From the NCBI GenBank assembly GCA_006386115.1, contig VFIW01000137.1, forward strand, positions 1-64,000: DNA of 64,000 bases, read 5' to 3'. This document shows positions 52,949 to 62,600 of the stretch, in pieces. Every line of letters starts with the position of its first letter. Position 1 is the stretch's first letter. The notes beneath the pieces were generated by a model. It made no database searches. It worked only from the letters and a program-made list of their open reading frames with translations, and had not been told where the DNA came from. Position numbers and translations under genes: made by a program. This stretch comes from Globisporangium splendens (lineage: Eukaryota > Oomycota > Peronosporomycetes > Pythiales > Pythiaceae).

Positions 52949-54901
52949 ATGTTGCGCACCGCGTCTGCTGTCCGCACGGGCTCGGCCGCCATGGCGAGCA
53001 AGCGCATGTTCTCGGCTGCGGCCGGTTCCGAGGTCATCGGTATCGATTTGGGCACGACCAACTCGTGTGTGGCCGTGATGGAAGGCAAGACCCCGCGTGT
53101 GATTGAGAACTCGGAGGGTGCGCGTACGACGCCGTCGGTCGTCGCGATCCTCGACAACGACGAGCGTCTCGTCGGCATGCCAGCCAAGCGCCAGGCTGTG
53201 ACCAACCCAGAGAACACGTTCTACGCTGTCAAGCGTCTCATCGGCCGCAAGTTCCAGGACAAGGAGACCCAGGAAGTGTCGAAGGTCGTGTCGTACAAGA
53301 TCGTGTCGGGTCCAAACGGCAAGGACGCGTGGGTGGAAGCCAAGGGCAAGAAGTACTCGCCTTCGCAGATCGGATCCATGGTGCTGACTAAGATGAAGGA
53401 AACCGCCGATGGTTTCTTGGGCAAGTCGGTCACCCAGGCTGTCGTGACCGTGCCAGCGTACTTCAACGACTCGCAGCGTCAGGCGACCAAGGACGCCGGT
53501 AAGATCGCGGGTCTTGACGTGCTCCGTATCATCAACGAGCCAACTGCCGCTGCGCTTGCGTACGGTTTGGACAAGGCTGATGGCAAGGTCATCGCCGTGT
53601 TCGATCTCGGTGGTGGTACCTTCGATGTGTCGATCTTGGAAATCTCGGGCGGTGTGTTCGAGGTCAAGTCGACGAACGGTGACACCCTCTTGGGCGGTGA
53701 AGACTTTGATGAGGAGCTTCTCCGTTACCTCGTTGGCGAGTTCAAGAAGGAGACGTCGATTGACCTCTCGAGCGACAACTTAGCCATGCAGCGTCTCCGT
53801 GAAGCCGCTGAGAAGGCCAAGCGTGAGTTGGATGGTCTTGCGCAGACTGACATTTCGTTGCCGTTCATCACGGCTGATGCCACTGGTCCAAAGCACTTGA
53901 ACATGAAGATCACGCGTGCGCAGTTCGAGAAGCTTGTCGGCCACTTGATCGAGCGCACCATGACGCCTTGCAAGAAGTGTGTCAAGGACGCCGGTCTCGA
54001 CAAGAAGGACATCAACGAAGTGATCCTTGTCGGTGGTATGTCGCGTATGCCAAAGGTGCAGACGTCGGTGGAAGAGTTCTTCGGCAAGAAGCCATCGAAG
54101 GGTGTGAACCCAGATGAAGTGGTCGCCATGGGTGCCGCCATCCAGGGTGGTGTGTTGCGTGGTGACGTCAAGGACATCTTGCTGTTGGATGTGACGCCAT
54201 TGTCGCTCGGTATTGAGACCCTCGGTGGTGTGTTCACGAAGCTGATCCCACGTAACACGACGATCCCAACGAAGAAGTCGCAGGTGTTCTCGACGGCTGC
54301 GGACTCGCAGACCCAGGTCGGCATCAAGGTACTCCAGGGTGAACGTGAGATGGCTGCGGACAACAAGTTGCTCGGCAACTTTGACCTTGTCGGTATCCCT
54401 CCAGCGCCACGTGGTGTGCCACAGATCGAAGTGAGCTTCGACATTGACGCGAACGGTATCGTGAACGTCGCTGCGCGTGACAAGGCCACGGGCAAGGAGC
54501 AGAACATTGTGATCCAGTCTAGCGGCGGTCTTTCGGACGCCGACATCGAGCGCATGGTCGCCGAAGCTGAGATGAACGCGGAAGCCGACCAGAAGCGCAA
54601 GGAACTGATCGAAGCGAAGAACGAGGCCGACTCGGTCTCGTACACGACCGAGAAGACCTTGAAGGAGCACGAAGACAAGTTGGACAAGGAGACCGTCGAG
54701 CAGGTGAAGGCGGGTCTCGAAAACTTGCGAACAAAGGCGGAAGGCGAGAACGTCGAGGAGATCAAGGCTGCCCTTGAGGAAGTGCAGAAGCTCTCGTTGA
54801 AGATCGGTGAGGCCGTGTACAAGAACCAGCAGGGCGCTGCGGGTGAGGAGCCAAAGGACGACAACGTGCACGACGCGGAGTTCAAGGACAAGAAGGACTA
54901 A
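52949..54901 (+). CDS. HSPA9: Mitochondrial HSP70 (DnaK type)
   Basis: This intronless gene encodes 650 residues. Residues 1-25 are a basic, Ser/Ala-rich presequence ([20 protein letters not shown]). The three HSP70 signatures are present: [13 protein letters not shown] (31-43), [14 protein letters not shown] (about 218-231) and [13 protein letters not shown] (about 360-372). The sequence resembles bacterial DnaK and mitochondrial SSC1/mortalin ([31 protein letters not shown]) rather than cytosolic or ER HSP70, and the C-terminus ends DAEFKDKKD as in the mitochondrial group. It drives protein import through TIM23/TIM44 and folds matrix proteins. It fits functionally with TIM21 encoded upstream in the window. 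A long antisense open frame is a codon-bias artefact. Confidence 0.97.
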   Translation: MLRTASAVRTGSAAMASKRMFSAAAGSEVIGIDLGTTNSCVAVMEGKTPRVIENSEGARTTPSVVAILDNDERLVGMPAKRQAVTNPENTFYAVKRLIGRKFQDKETQEVSKVVSYKIVSGPNGKDAWVEAKGKKYSPSQIGSMVLTKMKETADGFLGKSVTQAVVTVPAYFNDSQRQATKDAGKIAGLDVLRIINEPTAAALAYGLDKADGKVIAVFDLGGGTFDVSILEISGGVFEVKSTNGDTLLGGEDFDEELLRYLVGEFKKETSIDLSSDNLAMQRLREAAEKAKRELDGLAQTDISLPFITADATGPKHLNMKITRAQFEKLVGHLIERTMTPCKKCVKDAGLDKKDINEVILVGGMSRMPKVQTSVEEFFGKKPSKGVNPDEVVAMGAAIQGGVLRGDVKDILLLDVTPLSLGIETLGGVFTKLIPRNTTIPTKKSQVFSTAADSQTQVGIKVLQGEREMAADNKLLGNFDLVGIPPAPRGVPQIEVSFDIDANGIVNVAARDKATGKEQNIVIQSSGGLSDADIERMVAEAEMNAEADQKRKELIEAKNEADSVSYTTEKTLKEHEDKLDKETVEQVKAGLENLRTKAEGENVEEIKAALEEVQKLSLKIGEAVYKNQQGAAGEEPKDDNVHDAEFKDKKD

Positions 54902-55642
54902 GTAGGTGGCGCGTGACCGCAGATGTCGAGCCTCTTTTTCTTTTTTGGATACCTGCTTTTCCTTCTTTCGTCGGACGATTTCGTGTGAGCTTTGCGTCTT
55001 GTGATTGCTGCGATCTTGCAGCAGCAATGGCGTGCGAATAGACAGCTCGCTGGATGTCGGAAGGTGAGGGAAGAGGAGGAAACACAAAACAAACAACTTA
55101 ATTTACACAAATTGGCAACGGAGCGGAAAAGAAAAGAACAAAGGTTTCTGTGGAAAACGACAAATAGAGAAAACACACACACACAACGCCTTCGTATTTG
55201 TTGCTTCTGCATTGCATGTTGTGGGTGATTGTTTCAGGACGGACAATGGTAGGCTTCCTGCTGCTCAGGTGTCGGCGCTGGTGGACATTGCTTCTCGGCT
55301 GAGCAACGAACATGCTGCATCAATGCCTCGCACAAGGTCTGCGTTGACCACTCCACTCGCATGATCTTGGCAGCTCTGGATCCCTCAGATCGACCTGCTG
55401 GTGTCATTACGAGCGCGTATGCGCATTGTGTATATAAGCGTAGGCGCATGCACGAATTTCCTTTTCGTCTGCAAAAGAAGGCGATCACATCCGCCATGTT
55501 CGCATTGGCACACTGCTCGATCCAAAAATGCTGATAAAAGTCATAAATAGTGTTTGCCACCTGACTTTGTGTCTCGTCCTAATCTCGGCGCCAATTATCC
55601 CCTTTCCAATTCAAACGCCTGCCCCAAACAACGTGCACCAAT
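54902..55642. other. Intergenic region, nothing recognised
   Basis: This is 741 nt between mtHSP70 and DMAP1, both transcribed to the right. It contains the mtHSP70 3' UTR and the DMAP1 promoter. No gene was recognised. Confidence 0.4.
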
Positions 55643-57488
55643 ATGAGCGATGTGGCGCAGATCCTCGGTATCGCGGCGCCGGCGGGTGCTTCCGCAGCAG
55701 CATCCGCTGCCGCTGGCACCAGCGAGCTCGAGAAGCTGAAGCCCTCGGGTACGTCCCATGGCGGCAGCGCGTCGTCTGTCGCCAAGAACAGCAAGCAGAA
55801 GAAGCTTTCGGGCATGCAGCGCGAAGTGCTCGAGCTGCTCGAGTCCACGCACCGCGTCAACCATTCGCTGTACCCTGGGCTGAGTAAGCTCAGTCTGCAG
55901 CAAAAGTGGAAGCAGCGCAAGGGAGTTCCGGCTGTGAAGTGGTGTGTTTATTCATGCAACCCCTGTGCGCGTGTTGATGTGTTTAAAGCACCATTTTGAC
56001 CTTCTCATTCGCTTTGTATTGTAGGCTTCGCAAGCCATTTCGTAATCCAGCGCGTGCGGAACTCGCGGGGGAGAATGACGGTGCGACGGCACTCACGCTA
56101 CAGCACTGGGTGAAGGCGCATGTTGAGCCGCCAGACTACGTGTTTGCGCGGTTCAATGTGAAGTGCGATGTCACGAAGTACACGGCAGAGGAGTACGAGC
56201 ACGCGCTCGCGTCGCACCAGGACCCACAGATGAAGTGGACCAAGGACGAGACCGATGTGCTCATGGGGCTATGCGCTCGATACGACCTGCGGTATGGAAA
56301 TATATAAGTTTGGTGGTGGATCGATCACGTTGGTAAAATGCTGATTTGTTAATTGTCTGTTGGTATGTGCAGGTGGATCATCATTGCCGATAAATACAAT
56401 ACGAATCCGATCGCGAAAGGAGCGTTCCGGTCAGTGGAAGAGATCAAGTACCGATACTACGAAGTGACGCGGTTATTAGGCGAGTACCGCGATCGCATCG
56501 CCACTGCAAAGCAACAAGAAGCAGAAAAAGAAAGCAACACGAACGAAGCGGCGATTAAGCAGGAGGCAAGTGGTGGCGGCGATGCAGCAGCAACGGCAAG
56601 TGCGTCTGCTTCAGCTTCAGCAGATCCTGCTAAACCACCAGCTACGTCGACACCAGCACAGTCGTCTCCATCGACCACCGCCACCAGCATCACGCCTGAC
56701 AAGTATTACAAGTTCAACATCAACTACGAGAAGCAGCGCAAGCGGCAACTGGAGCTGGCATTTACTCGCTCGATCGAAGAAGAGCACGAAATTCGGCATC
56801 TTAACGACGAACTGAAAACCGTCGAACAGCAGCTCAAGAAAGCGGCGGTCAAAGTGGACTCGAAGAAAAAGAAGGAGCTCGCTGATGTTCCGTACGAGAT
56901 CCATCGCGAGCTGCCACGCGGCGTGCTGCTTCGTAGCTCCTTGCTGGCGCTTCCTCAGCAGAAACACACACTGAGCGCCAAACTGATCAAGAAAATGGAA
57001 CTGATGCTTGATGAACTCGGCGTGCCGACACGTCCGATGCCCACGAAAGCGACGTGCGAGATGTACGATGCGCTCCGAAAGGATATCGTCGGACTGATGA
57101 GTCTGCGCAAGCATCTCGCAGCCAAGCAAGCCGAAGCGCAGGTGCTGAAAGACCGCTTCAAGAGCTTGACCGGAAGCGAGTTCAAGCCCGTGAGCACTCC
57201 GATTCGCCGAACAGGTAGGCATGACTTGGATGGAGTTGGTCCATTGTATGCCCATGGTTCACATACTCATCATCCTTGCCTTGTTTCTTTGTAGAACACC
57301 GTGGAGATAATGCGCCAGCGACAGCGACGGCCGCATCAGCAGCGGGCGGCACGAGCAGTTCACCCGCGCCAATCAACCAGGGAAAAGCGCTCAAGCACTC
57401 GGAGAAAGCATTCCGGACGTCCACCAAGCGCCGTGGCGCCGGCGGCAACCCGGGGATCCCGTCCAAGCGGAACAAAAAGATGCTGTGA
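55643..57488 (+). CDS. DMAP1: DMAP1 / SWC4-like chromatin protein (4 exons)
   Basis: Exons 55643-55941, 56025-56291, 56373-57214 and 57295-57488 give 533 residues. Similarity to DMAP1/SWC4/EAF2 is clear: KWLRKPFRNPAR-like block, DYVFARFNVKCDV, TKDETDVLMGLCARYDLRWIIIADKY (a SANT/Myb-like domain spanning about residues 170-205), RSVEEIKYRYYEV, the coiled region ITPDKYYKF ... RKRQLELAFTRS, and a C-terminal DMAP domain with ELGVPTRPMPTKATCEMYDALRKDI. An Ala-rich N-terminus and a basic C-terminal tail (TSTKRRG, PSKRNKKML) flank the domains. The protein is shared by NuA4/TIP60 acetyltransferase and SWR1/SRCAP remodelling complexes in the nucleus. Introns are 83, 81 and 80 nt and all phases match. 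Confidence 0.92.
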
Positions 57489-57958
57489 ACAAGGACAGAC
57501 TCTGTATAAACTTGCAAAAAGCATTTCTTACATTGTGGCTTAATGGACTGGACTTGTGCGTTTTCTGGCAGCCGATAGTTCCTACAATAAATACTAGTTT
57601 GGAGCCGCACACTCGCCATTTCAATGACGCTGGCTGCTGTTCATTATGGCATCTCTCTCTATGCACACGTTTGCCTTTTCCATCTCTCATTGCGGCACAT
57701 ATGCTTAATGGGGGAGCTCTCTTTCTTTTCACGCAGTGTGTTTGTTTTTTTTTCTTTTTTAATCCCTCTTCTCTCTTTTTTCTTCATCTCCGCGATCTTT
57801 TTTCTTCTCGCCATATCGTTTTTTCACGCTAGATCATCACACATTTTCTACTGGCGTCTTGGCTTCTGCTGGCCATTTTCTTTTCTTCTTTGTATGGATC
57901 TTGGAAAATACTTACCTGGTGGTGCGTCTGAGTGCAGTCGATCGGGTGGACTAGCTGG
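57489..57958. other. Convergent 3' flank, T-rich
   Basis: This 470-nt interval between the ends of DMAP1 and PABPN1 has long T-rich and CT-rich runs (about 57720-57830). No gene was recognised. Confidence 0.45.
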
Positions 57959-58657
57959 TTAGAAGTATGGGTGGAAACCGCGACCACCACCGCGACCGCC
58001 ACGGAATCCACCACGCATTGGACCGCGGCCGCGACCGCGTCCTCGTCCACCACGACCGCCACGGCCACCACCTCGCCCGCCTCTGGAAAAGTTGTATCCG
58101 CGCACGTTCTGGCGCTTTGGCGTCACCTTGAGCTGTCGGCCACGGAACATCGTGTCGTTCAACAAAATCGCGCTCTCGACGGCGTCTCGGGACGCAAACT
58201 CAATGTACGCGTACCCCTTCGGCTGTCCCGTGAACTTATCGCACAAAATCGTCACGCGGTTGATCGTACCGCAGGACTGGAACAGCGCCTGCAACTCCTC
58301 GGGTGTGCTCCCGTAGTCCACTTGGCCAATGTAGATCGAGTTGTCGTCCATCACCTGCTGAGCAGCAGCTGCGGCGGCAGCAGCGGGACCACCGGCACCG
58401 CCTGCATGTATTTCACTGAGGGAGTTCGCAGTGTTCTTGCCCATCTGGGTCTCGACCTGCGACTGCATCTCACTGAGCTTGGCGGCCTCTTCCTCCATCT
58501 CCTTCACGCGGCGCTTCATGTCTTCGATCTCGGCGTCCACGGCGGCCACAGAGTCCGCGTCCGTCGACGCAGCGGCAGAAGAGGCTGTCGCTGGCTCTTC
58601 CATCTGCGCCGCCTCGGCTTCGAGCTGCTCGAGATCCACGTTGCTTGCTTCAGCCAT
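57959..58657 (-). CDS. PABPN1: Nuclear poly(A)-binding protein (PABPN1/PABP2)
   Basis: The 232-residue product comes from a single exon. The N-terminal acidic part contains a coiled coil (about residues 40-72, [20 protein letters not shown]), followed by an alanine tract. One RRM lies at about 105-180 with RNP2 IYIGQV (108-113), RNP1 KGYAYIEF (147-154) and the diagnostic [10 protein letters not shown] and [12 protein letters not shown] blocks. The C-terminus is an RGG-rich tail. This is the standard PABPN1 plan. The protein stimulates poly(A) polymerase and limits tail length in the nucleus, and its RGG tail is a likely arginine-methylation target. The gene is convergent with DMAP1. Confidence 0.96.
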   Translation of the reverse strand: MAEASNVDLEQLEAEAAQMEEPATASSAAASTDADSVAAVDAEIEDMKRRVKEMEEEAAKLSEMQSQVETQMGKNTANSLSEIHAGGAGGPAAAAAAAAQQVMDDNSIYIGQVDYGSTPEELQALFQSCGTINRVTILCDKFTGQPKGYAYIEFASRDAVESAILLNDTMFRGRQLKVTPKRQNVRGYNFSRGGRGGGRGGRGGRGRGRGRGPMRGGFRGGRGGGRGFHPYF

Positions 58658-59695
58658 CGTGCTTGGTGGGTGTGCTTGGGCTTTGTGTTGGGCTCACTGT
58701 TTCTAATGAATGCGCCGCTTGTAGGGGATGGTTGCCGCAGCGCTTTATTTTGGCGAAACGAGGTTTTACTCTTTTGCTGATCCGCAGAGGAAAAAACCCT
58801 ACAGGATCTACTGCGTCTTTCACGGTAGGTCGAGTGCACACACAATCATTCTGCATCGATTGCGATAACAGGCAATGGCATTGGTGGAATATGAGAACAC
58901 TATTTTAGCCAATGGTATGATAGAAGAATGGAGGAATGATGGTCGCGATCCACCAGTTGAAGTTGCTCGTTTTGCGAGTGGAAATGAGCCAACAACGAGA
59001 GAAAATGACTACTTCTGCACTTGTGTATATGAGCCAATCAAAGCAGAATGCTGTCGTCTTGCTCGTTGAGCATGTGTCTGTAGCGTTCATGACAGTGTGA
59101 TGTGAGTTTTTGTTGTTGTTGTCGTCGCTCTCGGTTGCTGTCTGGTCGCTCTTTTGTGCTGGACACACCTGCGATGGGCTGTGTATTTGTGAAGTCAAGC
59201 AAAGAGTTTCGTACCGATCTTCGCGTTTGCAGCTATACGGCAAACAAGCCTGCCTGCATCCAACGTTGACGCAAACCGAACGAAATATTTCGGAGCCTCT
59301 GCCTTCAACTGGACAAACTTGGCACTGAATTCGAGATCGCGCGATGATCTTTTGTGGGTGACTTGCACCTGCTTGTCATTGCTTTTGGATCGAGGTCTAC
59401 AGCGTATGCAAATATTCCAGTAAAACCCATCGTTTGTCCCGCTCGGGTGAATTTCACCCAGTGTACCCACCTCATCCTGTGTAGCCATAAAGTGAACCTC
59501 TTGTTGCAGTTTCAAAGACGGTACATTGACCGCCACACCAATGGTAGAAACCACATCAACTGGGTTCAACCCGTTCGAAAAACAGAATGATTGTACAGTA
59601 AAAATCATCCTCGCACATTTGGATCTCCTCTGCTCTCAGTGCAGAAGAAGAAAGTGAGGGCCAAGACAAGAAGAAGAAGGCAAAAGGGGAAAGCG
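58658..59695. other. Divergent intergenic region
   Basis: This is 1.04 kb between PABPN1 and the ankyrin-kinase gene. A minus-strand open frame (59195-59608, 137 codons) has some protein-like composition but no recognised similarity, so I do not call it a gene. Confidence 0.4.
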
Positions 59696-62600
59696 ATGGG
59701 CATCCATGATGGCGACGCAGTCGGCAGCGACGATCTGGTGGCTGCGCTGCACGATGCATGCCGATGTGGGGACATCGATCAAGTGATGAAGCTGCTAGAT
59801 GCTGGTGCACCTGATTCTGTGAATGCGATGACAGCTAATGGCGACACTCTGTTGATCACTGCGTGTCGATACGGGAAGCCCGACGTTGTCCGCGTCTTAC
59901 TGGGGTACGAGGCAGACGTGAACATGCCAGGTGGTGATGGCGCGAGTCCATTGTGTGTCGCGTCCGAACGAGGGTATGTGGAGATTGTTCAAGCGTTGGT
60001 TCAACACGGAGCGGATGTGAACCTCGCAAAACGGGATGGGGACACAGCATTGAATCTTGCTGCGCAAGGTGGTTTCACGGATATTGTGAACTTGCTACTC
60101 AAGTACGGTGCAGTCGTGGACAGACCTCTAGATCCGGACGAACACGACAACCAAGATGTACAGGATGAAAGAGACAACCAGCAACATCTGAATCGAGGCG
60201 AGTACAACCAAGCCAACGAAAATGATGCAACAAGATTGCTGGAGGCTACACCAATAGCCACTGCTGATACGGCGTTTCGCATCGGTCATCATGTGGACAA
60301 GAACGCTTTTCAGTTTTCTCGAGGCAATTTTGCGAATCCTCCTCCTCCTCTCTCACAGAGCTTGCAGACTGCTGCGACTATGCATGATGCGTGCCGAAAT
60401 GGGGATCCGGAGAAAGTGCAAACATTTCTTGCCAGCGGCAGTATGATCGACGACCTCAACTTTAACGACGAGACCCCGTTGCACATTGCAGCACAGCATG
60501 GACACGCTGATATCGTGTCGATTTTGGTTGAAAATGGAGCACAAATGGACATTTTGGATCGTGCTGACAATACTCCATTGATCGCTGCGTCCCGGCGCGG
60601 ATGTGTGAACGTTGTTCAAGCTTTGCTTCAGCACTGTGCATCCGTGAACCACGCCAATGCACTTGGAGAAACAGCGGTGATTATCGCTGCGGAGTCAGGT
60701 CATTTTGACGTTGTGAAGGAACTGATCGAGGCAAAAGCGTCCGTCAATGTCCGATCTGCAACTGGTGAGACGCTTCTGACTTGTGCTGCTCTGTGGGGTC
60801 GTGTCGACGTTGCCAACCAGATAAACGATCTCGGATGCTGGAAATTCGATGGAGTGAGAATAAGCAAGCCGTCTTTACTACCAGCAACCCTGCACAAACT
60901 GCAGCAATGTGGTGGTTCGATGCACGAATTTGAGGAAGTGTGGATCGGCGTGCTGGACAGACTGCAAAAAGTCTACTTGCTTGTGGTGCAAAGTGGTGAT
61001 GGGGATGCACGATCGAGTATGATGGCAAGCTTTGTGACGAGTTTGTTTCATTTGTGCAAGCTACGAGCGTCACCTGATCGAAAGAACATCATAACTCGTG
61101 TCTCTTCCAGCAGAGAATTTATGAAGGCTATTGAAGACCTTTACTCTAGCTTGGATCATCTGGAGCGTAAATTGAAAGTTGATCCATCCTCCAGTGCTTG
61201 GCGTGAAGCGTGGCAAACGAACCAAGAAATCACTTGGAAAAGGTTTCACGATGCATTGAACGATGATGATGACCAAATGCTCGCAGATTTGAATACCAAG
61301 GCACACCTCGTCGAAGCAATATCGCTTCTGCAATACGAGATCGTCGTGCACGGTGGAAAATACAATCAAGAGCTACTCGATCTCTTGCAACGCTCCTTAG
61401 ACAAGCTACTGATGCTCTCTGACGATGATGTGCCTGATCTCCCTCGATGGTTCGTACCTCCTCACGACGTGGACCTTACTGTTTACGCGGAAGTGTCCGA
61501 GTGCAACCATGTCAATGGACTAATTCGCGGCAAATGGTTGGGTACAGATGTCATGGTCGTCAAGTCTCAAGGCTCTCGTGATGACTTCACCGAGTTTGTT
61601 GATCTGTGGTCTCAGATGAGCCATCCGAATGTGCTCAAGTTGTACGGCGCATGCCATCTCCGAAAGCCGTATCTGGCTATCCTTGAGAACGTCCGAAGCA
61701 TGAGCCTACGCGAGTACTTGGCTATCGACGAGAATTCTCATCTGAAGTGGCAAAAGTTGTTTGAGGTCGGTCTGGGTCTCAAATATCTTCATGAGCGAGA
61801 GTGCGTTGTGGGAGATCTTCGATGTGATCGCATTTGGGTCGGCACGGACGGGTTGGCGAAGATCGCACCGTTTGAAGGTGGTGCAGTTCACGATGAGTCA
61901 GGAGCAGCGTCGGATGACGATGATGCGAATTGTCGACTCCCTGAGTATTTGGAAGGCAAAAAAGAGTTCACGACTGCGTCCGACATCTTCTTGTTTGGTC
62001 TGTGCATCTTGGAAGCGATCACGGGAACCAGGTCTTGGACTGTTGAGACACGTGGTGTTGCTGCGTCCTCTGTTGGATGGACGAAGCTGCCACCGCGACC
62101 AGTGGAGATGAGTTTACCAGAGTGGCAGTTGATCGAGAGTATGTGCCTGTTCGATCCATCGAGACGAGTGAAGATAGCGTATGTGGTCGAACATTTGAAT
62201 CAATTTGCAGATCAGCGGTCTCATGCAACAGAGGATTCGAGGGCTGCCGACGGTGCGACTTCGTCTGAATCTGCCGATCTCCAAGGCTGCATCTTTCCTC
62301 AACTTTTTGGCACCATTGGTAATTCATTGAGGGATTTGGAGTCAAGAGTTCAGAACCAATGGACAAGAACTCAACCGTCTCTATTTGCTGTGTTCAAGCG
62401 TCTTGTTGATGTATATCAAAGACTACAAGAAACGCATTGCCAACCTGGTGATATTGCCGTCCAGAAATACTGTGAAGCGTTAGATCTCCTGAGGAGTCTT
62501 TGCCGGACGAGGTTATCGGAACGGTCGGTGATATCGCAAGAGAGAAAACAAGAAATGCAGACTAATGTCCTGCATCGAGAGATCGACGAGTTGTTGCTGT

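Noticed and set aside
53780..55096. Long antisense open frame over mtHSP70
   Set aside because: It mirrors the biased codons of HSP70; the sense frame has full family similarity.
59195..59608. Minus-strand open frame of 137 codons
   Set aside because: The composition is somewhat protein-like, but no similarity, promoter or exon partner was seen.
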